From: VHCN01 sp964589935
Lineage (GTDB): Bacteria > Verrucomicrobiota > Verrucomicrobiia > Limisphaerales > VHCN01
Direction of reading: 5' to 3'
Length of the DNA stretch: 64,000 nt
Assembly: GCA_964589935.1 (NCBI GenBank)
Contig: CAZPVD010000008.1
Span: 62,001 to 126,000 of the forward strand
Below the pieces are notes generated by a model that had not been told where the DNA came from, ran no database searches, and was given only the letters and a program-made list of their open reading frames with translations. The position numbers were made by a program, and so were the translations under genes. Below, in pieces: positions 35,574 to 42,883 of the stretch. Positions within the stretch are counted from its first letter, which is position 1; every line of letters starts with the position of its first letter.

Positions 35574-36908
35574 CTAAATGAGTTCGGGCATCGGCTGCAA
35601 ATTGTCCGGCACGAGATACTGCGGGCGGCCGGAGAGGTCGTTGATCTTCACATCGTTCACGTCAATGCCGAGGTTGTGATACATCGTGGCGAAGACTTCG
35701 CCGAAGCGCACCGGCCGCTCGACCGGCTCGGCGGCCTGCCGGTCGGTCGCACCGATGATCTGGCCGACGCGCATCCCGCCGCCGGAGAGCAGCGCGCACG
35801 ATGCCTTGGGCCAATGATCACGTCCGGCGTCTTTGTTGATCTTCGGTGTGCGACCAAACTCACCCCACACAACGACAGTCACATCCTTGTCCAAGCCGCG
35901 GTCGTAAAGGTCCTCGACGAGCGCGCTCACGCCCTGGTCGAGCATCGGCAATTCCCGCCGCGCGTTGCGGAAATTCTGTCCGTGATAATCCCAAAATCCA
36001 AACGCCACCGTCACCGCGCGGGCGCCGGCCTCGACGAGCCTTCGCGCAAGGATGAACTGCTCCATCATCATCGGCGCGGCGTCACCGTGCGGCTTGGGGT
36101 CGCCCTTGCCGTAACGTTCGCGAGTCTTCGCGCTTTCCTTGTCGAGGTTGAGCGCGTCCGCGAGGCCGCTCGACGTGAGCACGCCAAACGCCTGCTGCGT
36201 ATAAGTGTCGAGTCCTTCCATCTGCCCGCTCGCGTCCACGTCGCGGCGAAATCTGTCGAAACTCGCAAGCAGTCCCTTGCGGTCGGCGAGACGGTCGAGC
36301 GAGATGTCGTTGAGCACCATGTCGGCCTTGCCATCGCCTTGCGGTTTGAAGCTCGCGTGCGAGGGACCGAGGTAGCCGCTTGTCGCCGCGTTGTAAGGCC
36401 GGTGCTGCATGCGCGGCTCAAGGCCGACGAACGACGGCACGCCGGGATCGGCGACGCCCTGCACTTTTGAAATCACCGCGCCAAACGACGGCCATCCGCC
36501 GGGCGGCTGGTTCTGCTTCGTGCGGCCGGTGAGGCACATGTAATCCGTGTGGTCGTCGCGCGCGTCGGCGATGGAGCGGATGACCGCGAGCTTGTCCGCG
36601 CAGCGCGAGAGCCGCGGAAGCAGTTCACAAAATTGAACGCCGGGAACATTCGTTGAAATCGGCTGGAATTCGCCGCGGATTTCGCCCGGCGCATCTGGCT
36701 TGAGATCGAAGGTATCCTGATGCGGCGGGCCGCCGGGCAGGTAGATCATGATGACGGCCTTGTGCGATTTGCGCAGGCCGGAGGCGTTTTCTGCCTGAAG
36801 AATCTGCGGCAGCGCGAGGCCGCCCATGCCGAGCGCGCCAATGCGCAGGAAGTTGCGGCGGCTGACGCCGTCGCAAAACCGGTTCTTTCTTCCGTAGATG
36901 CTCAGCAT
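35574..36908 (-). CDS. DUF1501 protein, tandem copy C
   Basis: 444 aa from the ATG at 36908 (MLSIYGRKNRFCDGVSRRNF); an in-frame start 30 bp upstream would run into copy D. Blocks: GGPPHQDTFDLKPDAPGEIR (Thr where other copies have Met), NQPPGGWPSFGAVISKVQGV, AFGFWDYHGQNFRNARRELP, WGEFGRTPKINKDAGRDHWP. FGFWDYHG differs from the R-W-D-H-H of copies D and E, so substrate or metal-site residues may vary among copies. Start and stop are each 2 bp from the neighbouring copies. Confidence 0.92.
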   Translation of the reverse strand: MLSIYGRKNRFCDGVSRRNFLRIGALGMGGLALPQILQAENASGLRKSHKAVIMIYLPGGPPHQDTFDLKPDAPGEIRGEFQPISTNVPGVQFCELLPRLSRCADKLAVIRSIADARDDHTDYMCLTGRTKQNQPPGGWPSFGAVISKVQGVADPGVPSFVGLEPRMQHRPYNAATSGYLGPSHASFKPQGDGKADMVLNDISLDRLADRKGLLASFDRFRRDVDASGQMEGLDTYTQQAFGVLTSSGLADALNLDKESAKTRERYGKGDPKPHGDAAPMMMEQFILARRLVEAGARAVTVAFGFWDYHGQNFRNARRELPMLDQGVSALVEDLYDRGLDKDVTVVVWGEFGRTPKINKDAGRDHWPKASCALLSGGGMRVGQIIGATDRQAAEPVERPVRFGEVFATMYHNLGIDVNDVKINDLSGRPQYLVPDNLQPMPELI

Positions 36909-36910
36909 GT

Positions 36911-38245
36911 TCAGATGACTTCGCGGATGGGTTCCCATCCGTCCACGAGATACTGCGGCCGGCCGGAAAGGTCGGGCAGCGTGGTCTTGTTCGCGTCAAT
37001 GCCAACGCGGTTGTAAAGGGTGGCGAAGACTTCTCCGAAATGCACCGGGCGCTCGTTGGCTTCGCCGCCGAGGTGGTCCGTCGCGCCGATGACTTGGCCG
37101 GTCCTCATGCCGCCGCCGGCGAGCACCGCGCAAGAGACGCGCGGCCAATGGTCGCGTCCGGCGTTCTTGTTGATGATGGGCGTGCGGCCAAACTCGCCCC
37201 ACAGCACGACGGAAACATCCTTGTCCAAACCGCGCTGGTAAATGTCCTCGATAAGCGCGCTGAATCCCTGATCCAGCAACGGCAAGTCCTGACGCAGCGC
37301 GTCGAAGTTTTTCCCGTGATGATCCCAGCGGCTGAACGCGAGCGTCACGCAGCGCGCGCCCGCTTCGACGAGACGCCGCGCGATGAGCATGTGTTCCATG
37401 AGCTTCGGGCCGCCGTCATCGCGGTTCTTCGGGTCGCCCTTGCCGTAGCGCGCGCGGACCTTCGGGTCTTCCTTCTCGATGTCGAGCGCGTCAGCGACCT
37501 TGCTCGATGTGAGGATGCCGAAGGCCTGTTGCGTGAAGGCGTCGAGGCCGTCCATCAGCCCGCTCTGGTCCACGTCGCGGCGGAATTTGTCGAAGGAGCC
37601 AAGCAGCGCGCGGCGGTCTTCGAGACGGTCGAGGGTGATGTCGTTGAGCACCATGTCGTCCTTGCCGCGGCCCGACGGCTTGAACGGCGCGTGACCAACA
37701 CCGAGGAAACCGGGCGTGCCCGCGTCGGCCCAACGCATCTCGCCCATGCGCGGCGCGAGACCGAAGAACGGCGGCACGTCGCGGCTCGTCGGCCCTTGCA
37801 GCTTGGAGAGGACGGAGCCGAGGGAGGGCCAGCCGCCGGGCGGCTGGTTGCGCGCAATGCGGCCGGTCTGGCATTGGAAGGCGTTGTGGTCGTCAATCGC
37901 GCCCACGAGCGAGCGGATGAGGACGAGCTTGTCCATCACCTTCGCCGTGAGCGGAAGGTGTTCGCAAATCTGGATGCCGGGGACATTTGTCGGGATCGGC
38001 TGGAACTCGCCGCGGATTTCCTTGGGCGCGTCGAGCTTCAAATCAAACATGTCCTGATGCGCCGGGCCGCCGGGCAGGAAGATGTTGATGATGGCCTTGT
38101 GCGAATGGCGGACGCCGGCCTGCGCCTCGGCTGCGAGCAGTTGCGGCAGCGCGACGCCGCCCATGCCGAGCGCGCCGATGCGGAGGAAGTTGCGGCGGCT
38201 TACGCCGTCACAAAAACGATTCTTGCTGCCGTAGATTGTCAGCAT
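36911..38245 (-). CDS. DUF1501 protein, tandem copy D
   Basis: 444 aa. It starts MLTIYGSKNRFCDGVSRRNF with the same twin-arginine-like signal. Blocks: LPGGPAHQDMFDLKLDAPKE, NQPPGGWPSLGSVLSKLQGP, AFSRWDHHGKNFDALRQDLP, LWGEFGRTPIINKNAGRDHW, ending LSGRPQYLVDGWEPIREVI. Over the stretch KNRDDGGPKLMEH to DKDVSVV it is almost identical to copy E, so D and E look like the most recent duplication. The 87-bp gap to copy E holds two hairpins. Confidence 0.92.
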   Translation of the reverse strand: MLTIYGSKNRFCDGVSRRNFLRIGALGMGGVALPQLLAAEAQAGVRHSHKAIINIFLPGGPAHQDMFDLKLDAPKEIRGEFQPIPTNVPGIQICEHLPLTAKVMDKLVLIRSLVGAIDDHNAFQCQTGRIARNQPPGGWPSLGSVLSKLQGPTSRDVPPFFGLAPRMGEMRWADAGTPGFLGVGHAPFKPSGRGKDDMVLNDITLDRLEDRRALLGSFDKFRRDVDQSGLMDGLDAFTQQAFGILTSSKVADALDIEKEDPKVRARYGKGDPKNRDDGGPKLMEHMLIARRLVEAGARCVTLAFSRWDHHGKNFDALRQDLPLLDQGFSALIEDIYQRGLDKDVSVVLWGEFGRTPIINKNAGRDHWPRVSCAVLAGGGMRTGQVIGATDHLGGEANERPVHFGEVFATLYNRVGIDANKTTLPDLSGRPQYLVDGWEPIREVI

Positions 38246-38281
38246 GGACTTTAATTCTCGCCGTCAAACGCGACCCGCAAC

Positions 38282-38326
38282 GGCAGCCGAAGGGCTGCCC
38301 GATGAGCGCCGGGACCTTGCCCCGGC
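38282..38326 (-). repeat. Two adjacent stem-loops between DUF1501 copies D and E
   Basis: GGCAGCC-GAAG-GGCTGCC (38282-38299) and GCCGGG-ACCTTGC-CCCGGC (38308-38326) lie between the stop of copy E and the start of copy D. Neither is followed by a U-tract on the minus strand. They could be processing or stability elements that set unequal expression along the array; the B-A junction, also with a longer gap, lacks such stems. Confidence 0.5.
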
Positions 38327-38332
38327 TTCCGT

Positions 38333-39673
38333 TCAGACCAGCTCCCGCATCGGGTCGCAGTCAGGATCAACCAAGTGCTGCGGGCGCCCGCTGAGGTCGT
38401 TGATGTAGTGCTTGTGAACGTCAATGCCGAGGTTGTGATACAACGTCGCGAAGACTTCGCCGTATTTCACGGGCCGATCCACCGCCTCGCCGGCGATGCG
38501 GTCGGTCGCGCCGATGACCTGACCGAGTTTCATCCCGCCGCCGGAGAGCAGCGCGAAGGAGACGTTCGGCCAGTGATCGCGCCCGCCGGAGTTGTTAATC
38601 TTCGGCGTGCGGCCAAATTCGCCCCAAACGACAACAGAGACATCCTTGTCCAGACCGCGCTGGTAGATGTCCTCGATGAGCGCACTGAGGCCTTGATCGA
38701 GCAGCGGCAAATCCTGACGCAGTGCGCCGAAGTTATCGCCGTGATGATCCCAGCGGCTGAACGCCAGCGTCACGCAGCGCGCGCCCGCTTCGACGAGACG
38801 CCGCGCGGCAAGGAAGTGCTCCATCAGTTTCGGCCCGCCGTCGTCGCGATTCTTTGGGTCGCCTTTTCCGTAACGGTCGCGGTTCTTCGGGTCTTCCTTC
38901 GATATGTCGAGCGCCTCGAGAAGTTTGCTGGAAGTCAAAACACCAAACGCCTGCTCGTTGAACGTATCGAGTCCTTCCATCAACCGGCTTGAATCCACGT
39001 CACGGCGGAATTTGTCGAAGCCCGCCAGCAGCGCCTTGCGGTCGGCGAGACGGTCGAGCGTGACGCCGTTGAGCACCATGTCTTCCATGCCGCCGCCCTT
39101 GTTCGGCTGGAACGGCGAGTGCGCTGGACCGAGGAAGCCGGGCACGCCGTTGTCGGACCACGGTGTGTGGCCCATCTTCGGCGCAAGTCCGATGAACGGC
39201 ACCATGTCGCGCGAGGTCGAGCCTTCGAGTTTTGAAACAATTGAGCCGAGACACGGCCAGCCGCCGGGCGGCTGGTTGCGCGGCGAACGGCCCGTGAGGC
39301 ACTGGAAGGCATCATGCCCGCCCGTCGAGCCGACCATCGAGCGGATGACCGCGCACTTGTCCATCAGCTTCGCCATGCGCGGCAGATGCTCGCAAATCTG
39401 GATGCCGTCCACGTTCGTCGCGATGGGATTGAACTGGCCGCGAAACTCGGCGGGCGCATCGGGCTTGAGGTCGAACATGTCCTGATGCGACGGACCGCCC
39501 GGCAGGAAAACCATGATGACGGCCTTGTGGCCGAGCCGCACGCCGGATTGCGATTCCGCGCGAAGCAACTGCGGCAACGCAAGCCCGCCCATGCCGAGCG
39601 CGCCAATCTTGAGAAAGTTGCGTCGCGACACGCCATCGCAGAAACGCTGTTTGGGTCCGAGGATCGTCAGCAT
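38333..39673 (-). CDS. DUF1501 protein, tandem copy E (first of the array)
   Basis: 446 aa, the promoter-proximal copy. Signal region MLTILGPKQRFCDGVSRRNF and LKIGALGMGGLALPQLL. Blocks: LPGGPSHQDMFDLKPDAPAE, NQPPGGWPCLGSIVSKLEGS, AFSRWDHHGDNFGALRQDLP, VWGEFGRTPKINNSGGRDHW, and the end LSGRPQHLVDPDCDPMRELV. A 200-bp divergent gap separates it from the TPR gene and should hold the promoter of the nine-gene cluster. A Lys/Gly insertion (NKGGGMEDMVLNG) distinguishes it from copy D. Confidence 0.92.
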   Translation of the reverse strand: MLTILGPKQRFCDGVSRRNFLKIGALGMGGLALPQLLRAESQSGVRLGHKAVIMVFLPGGPSHQDMFDLKPDAPAEFRGQFNPIATNVDGIQICEHLPRMAKLMDKCAVIRSMVGSTGGHDAFQCLTGRSPRNQPPGGWPCLGSIVSKLEGSTSRDMVPFIGLAPKMGHTPWSDNGVPGFLGPAHSPFQPNKGGGMEDMVLNGVTLDRLADRKALLAGFDKFRRDVDSSRLMEGLDTFNEQAFGVLTSSKLLEALDISKEDPKNRDRYGKGDPKNRDDGGPKLMEHFLAARRLVEAGARCVTLAFSRWDHHGDNFGALRQDLPLLDQGLSALIEDIYQRGLDKDVSVVVWGEFGRTPKINNSGGRDHWPNVSFALLSGGGMKLGQVIGATDRIAGEAVDRPVKYGEVFATLYHNLGIDVHKHYINDLSGRPQHLVDPDCDPMRELV

Positions 39674-39711
39674 AAGCCGGAGTGCTGGATGTCTTGCAAA
39701 TCTATCACTGG

Positions 39712-39741
39712 TTGACGCGCGAACCGCAAGCCGAATTTAAC
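39712..39741 (+). promoter_or_regulatory. Possible sigma-70-like promoter for the TPR gene
   Basis: TTGACG at 39712-39717 is followed after 18 bp by TTTAAC at 39736-39741 (four of six matches to TATAAT), in the 200-bp divergent gap. It would leave a leader of about 125 bp before the ATG at 39874. Verrucomicrobial promoter consensus is not well known to me, so this is tentative. Confidence 0.25.
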
Positions 39742-39873
39742 GAAAACGGGAAAATATTTTGCCACGCCCCAGATTTATCACCCTGACGCGCAACGCCATT
39801 GCGCGATGAATTTCACCTTTTCCGGATTTCAAGCTTGCGTTTTCCGCGACTGCTCCAAAGATTTCCCGCCTTT

Positions 39874-40650
39874 ATGAATCAGGAACAAGCCGCACCGCCG
39901 CAGACATCCACGCTGCTCGATTTCCTCGCGTGGGTCGAGGTGAACAAGAAACGCCTCCTCTACGGCGCGGGCGGCGTGCTCGTGCTCGGCCTAGGCATCT
40001 ACACCTACCAGCACATCCACGAACAGGCCGAGGCCCGCGCGAGCGCGGCGCTGCTTGCACTCACCCAGCCCGGCGAATCGGGCGCGGCGGTCAAGCCCGA
40101 CGCGGACAAACTCCTGCGAGTGGCCGGCGATTTCTCCGGCACCGCCGCGGGACGCCGCGCACTGCTGCTCGGCGCCAAGGAACTGTTCACCGAGAAAAAA
40201 TTTGACGCGGCGCGCGCGCGCTTCGAGCAGTTTCTCGCGGAAAACCCCGAGGCTCCCGGCGCTCCCACAGCCGCGCTCGGCGTCGCCGCGTGCCTCGATG
40301 CCGCGAACCAACTCGACCCCGCCATCTCCGCCTACCAACGCGTCACCGGCGCGTATCCGACTTCGCCCGAGGCCGTGCAGGCGCAGCTCGCGACGGCATT
40401 GCTTTACGAGGCGAAGAACCAATCCGACCAGGCGCTGAAAATTTACGACGAAATTCTTCGCGCGCGCCGGCAGAGCGTTTGGAGTTCGGAAGCCAACATG
40501 CGCCGCGATCTTCTCCTCTCGAAAAATCCGCAGCTCTCGCCGACGAACATCATCGTGCAGCCCAAGCCCGCGCTCACGCCACCAGCGGTCAGCAACGCGG
40601 TGAAGGTTCCTCTTCCGGTTTCACCCGCAACTTCAACAAACAAGAAGTAA
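39874..40650 (+). CDS. Membrane-anchored TPR protein (YfgM/BamD-like)
   Basis: 258 aa from the ATG at 39874 (MNQEQAAPPQTSTLLDFLAW); an upstream in-frame start at 39799 would add 25 residues that do not look coding. One hydrophobic span at about 30-48 (LLYGAGGVLVLGLGIYTYQH) places the C-terminal part outside the cytosol. It contains TPR-like helices: GRRALLLGAKELFTEKKFDA, RFEQFLAENPEAPGAPTAAL, ISAYQRVTGAYPTSPEAVQA and LATALLYEAKNQSDQALKIY. The tail is Pro/Ser/Thr-rich. The layout resembles YfgM, an envelope chaperone-network protein, but this is by topology only. The UDP-glucose dehydrogenase gene follows 64 bp later. Confidence 0.78.
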   Translation: MNQEQAAPPQTSTLLDFLAWVEVNKKRLLYGAGGVLVLGLGIYTYQHIHEQAEARASAALLALTQPGESGAAVKPDADKLLRVAGDFSGTAAGRRALLLGAKELFTEKKFDAARARFEQFLAENPEAPGAPTAALGVAACLDAANQLDPAISAYQRVTGAYPTSPEAVQAQLATALLYEAKNQSDQALKIYDEILRARRQSVWSSEANMRRDLLLSKNPQLSPTNIIVQPKPALTPPAVSNAVKVPLPVSPATSTNKK

Positions 40651-40683
40651 CAACACCACGGGGAAACGCGCCGGGCCAAACGC

Positions 40684-40711
40684 ACCTCGCACTTCACACC
40701 TCGCACTTTTC
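40684..40711 (+). repeat. Tandem 14-bp repeat upstream of ugd
   Basis: ACCTCGCACTTCAC is followed directly by ACCTCGCACTTTTC (11 identical bases, ACCTCGCACTT, then variation). The repeat ends 4 bp before the ATG of ugd and occupies the place of the ribosome binding site, which is otherwise not recognisable. Confidence 0.55.
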
Positions 40712-40714
40712 CTC

Positions 40715-42013
40715 ATGAAGCTCTGCATCATCGGCACCGGTTACGTCGGCCTCGTCACCGGCACCTGCTTCGCCGAGGTCGGTCATCACGTCACCTGCGT
40801 GGACAATGACGTGAACAAGGTGAAGACGCTCCAGGCCGGCGGCATCCCGATCTACGAGCCGGGCCTCGATGAAATGGTGAAGAAGAACACCGCCGCGGGC
40901 CGGTTGCGCTTCACCGCGAGCACCGCGGAGGGCGTGCAGAATTCCGACGTGATCTTCATCGCCGTGCCCACGCCGCCGCAGCCGGACGGCTCCGTGGATT
41001 TGAGCTTCATCGAAAAGGTCGCGCGCGAAATCGCCGCCGCGATGACCGATTACAAGATCGTCGTGGACAAGTCCACCGTGCCAGTGAAGACCGGCGAGAA
41101 GGTCGCCGAAACCATCAAGCGTTACTGCAAGGCGAAGGTCGAGTTCGACGTGGTGAGCAATCCAGAATTTTTGCGCGAAGGCTTCGCCGTCGAAGACTTG
41201 ATGAAGCCTGACCGCATCGTCATCGGCGTCGCGAGCCAGCGCCCCGCGCAGGTCATGAAGGATGTTTACGCGCCTTTCAACGCGCCGATCATCGTCACGG
41301 ACATCAACTCCGCCGAACTCATCAAGCACGCGAGTAATTCCTTCCTCGCGCTGAAAATTTCCTACATCAACGCCGTCGCGAACATCTGCGAGGCCAGCGG
41401 CGCGAACGTCGAGGAGGTCGCCAACGGCATGGGCATGGACGCGCGCATCGGCCGGCGCTTTCTCAACGCGGGCCTCGGCTTCGGCGGCTCGTGTTTCCCG
41501 AAGGATTTGAGCGCCTTCATCAAGATCGCTGAACAGCTCGGCTGCGACTTCCGCCTGCTCAAGGAAGTCCAGCGCATCAACGCGGAGCAGATGGAGCGCT
41601 TCATCAAAAAAATCACCGACACGCTCTGGGTGCTCAAGGACAAGAAGCTCGGCGTGCTCGGCCTTGCCTTCAAGCAGAACACCGACGACGTGCGCATGTC
41701 GCCCGCCATCGAGCTGTGCCAACGTCTCGTGAGGGAAGGCGCCGCGCTGCGGGTCTTCGATCCCAAGGCAATGGAGAAGGCCAAGTCGCTCCTCCCCGAG
41801 GGCAAGTCCGTCACGTATGTCGCGGACATGAACGCCGTGACCGAAGGCTGCGACGCGCTCGTGATCGCGACCGAGTGGCCGGACTTCAAGCAGCTCGACC
41901 TCGACCGCGCGCGCAAGGGCCTCTCACATCCCATCATGTTTGACGGCCGCAACCTCTTCGATCCCGCCGCGATGGAAAAGGCCGGGTGGATTTACAAGAG
42001 CGTTGGGCGATAG
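40715..42013 (+). CDS. ugd: UDP-glucose 6-dehydrogenase
   Basis: 432 aa. It oxidises UDP-glucose to UDP-glucuronate with two NAD+ for capsule, exopolysaccharide or lipopolysaccharide sugars. The N-terminal NAD fold reads MKLCIIGTGYVGLVTGTCFA. Other landmarks are DKSTVPVKTGEKVAETI, SNPEFLREGFAVEDLMKPDR and the catalytic cysteine C260 in LGFGGSCFPKDLSAFIKIAE. The C-terminal domain has LGLAFKQNTDDVRMSPAIEL. Length and motif order match single-domain UDP-glucose/GDP-mannose dehydrogenases; GDP-mannose specificity is less likely given the NPEFLREG motif. No glycosyltransferase cluster is adjacent. Confidence 0.93.
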   Translation: MKLCIIGTGYVGLVTGTCFAEVGHHVTCVDNDVNKVKTLQAGGIPIYEPGLDEMVKKNTAAGRLRFTASTAEGVQNSDVIFIAVPTPPQPDGSVDLSFIEKVAREIAAAMTDYKIVVDKSTVPVKTGEKVAETIKRYCKAKVEFDVVSNPEFLREGFAVEDLMKPDRIVIGVASQRPAQVMKDVYAPFNAPIIVTDINSAELIKHASNSFLALKISYINAVANICEASGANVEEVANGMGMDARIGRRFLNAGLGFGGSCFPKDLSAFIKIAEQLGCDFRLLKEVQRINAEQMERFIKKITDTLWVLKDKKLGVLGLAFKQNTDDVRMSPAIELCQRLVREGAALRVFDPKAMEKAKSLLPEGKSVTYVADMNAVTEGCDALVIATEWPDFKQLDLDRARKGLSHPIMFDGRNLFDPAAMEKAGWIYKSVGR

Positions 42014-42066
42014 ATCCGCTCAATGCGCTCGTTTGAAGAAGCGTCACGCCGTTGAATTGAACTAAC

Positions 42067-42429
42067 ATGCGCAGGCGACAGATCTACGTTGCGTTGGTGT
42101 TCGTCGCTGTTGGTGCGTTAATCATTTTTTCGCGCCAGCTCTACGTCTGCATCGTTTTCCTGCTCGGCTTGGCTTTGGCATTCTGCTCGATTCACTGTCT
42201 GCTGCGAGTCTTCCGACCTAATCCCACTCAAATGAAAGGCTTCGGACGATCAGGTTCTTTGGCTGAATCTGTGGTCTTCGGCGTGCTGTGGGGATGTGGC
42301 GCCGCTTACCTTTTCGCAAAAGTTTTTGGGGCCAACAAACCAACTACTTCGTTTCTATTCGCAGCGGTAATAACTTTGATCGTGCTCGTGTCTATCGGGC
42401 AGTGGTGGGAGACGCGAAAGCGGAAGTGA
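42067..42429 (+). CDS. Small multi-span membrane protein, unknown
   Basis: 120 aa with about four hydrophobic segments (near 6-22, 26-45, 70-85 and 97-113), so an integral membrane protein of four helices. It starts MRRQIYVALVFVAVGALIIF and ends with basic residues (WWETRKRK). I recognise no family. The gene is visibly less GC-rich than its neighbours, with codons such as AAA, ATT, TTA and TTT that are rare around it, hinting at later acquisition. It lies 53 bp after ugd and 9 bp before the NUDIX gene. Confidence 0.65.
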   Translation: MRRRQIYVALVFVAVGALIIFSRQLYVCIVFLLGLALAFCSIHCLLRVFRPNPTQMKGFGRSGSLAESVVFGVLWGCGAAYLFAKVFGANKPTTSFLFAAVITLIVLVSIGQWWETRKRK

Positions 42430-42438
42430 CACTCACCC

Positions 42439-42846
42439 ATGAGAGCCGTTGAAGTAGCTGCTGGTCTTCTATTCGACGACGGCAAACTCCTCATCACGCA
42501 GCGGCGTCCGCAGGATCACCTCGGCGGCTTGTGGGAATTTCCCGGCGGCAAGCGCGAGCCAAACGAAACCTTCGAGGAATGCCTCGTCCGCGAACTGCGC
42601 GAGGAACTCGGCATCGAGGCGCGCATCGGCGAACTTGTTGAAACCATCACACACGCCTACCCGGAGAAAACGGTTCACCTCCGCTTCTTTCGCTGCGCGC
42701 TGAAGGCAGAAAGCACCGAGCCGCGCCCGCAGCATTGCCACGCGCTCGCGTGGGTCAGTGCGGATGAACTCGACCGCTACGACTTCCCCGCCGCCGACGC
42801 GCAGTTGCTCGCGCACCTCAAGTCCACGCCTGTGCTCTGGCGGTGA
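42439..42846 (+). CDS. NUDIX hydrolase, MutT-like 8-oxo-dGTP diphosphatase
   Basis: 135 aa. A perfect NUDIX box GX5EX7REUXEEXGU is present, in GKREPNETFEECLVREL followed by REELGI. The upstream strands VAAGLLFDDGKLLITQRRPQ and LGGLWEFPGGK are characteristic of MutT, which hydrolyses 8-oxo-dGTP to the monophosphate and prevents A-to-C transversions. The C-terminal ALAWVSADELDRYDFPAAD (with the D-R-Y-D-F-P-A-A-D stretch) is another MutT feature. Fifteen-odd MutT relatives may exist in a genome, so I assign the family but no gene symbol. Confidence 0.9.
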   Translation: MRAVEVAAGLLFDDGKLLITQRRPQDHLGGLWEFPGGKREPNETFEECLVRELREELGIEARIGELVETITHAYPEKTVHLRFFRCALKAESTEPRPQHCHALAWVSADELDRYDFPAADAQLLAHLKSTPVLWR

Positions 42847-42883
42847 AGCTGCTGCTCTCTCGCCGCGTCGAAACTCGCACATC

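Noticed and set aside
38282..38326. CRISPR-like or IS-end repeats
   Set aside because: Only two unrelated stem-loops, no spacers, no direct duplication and no transposase.
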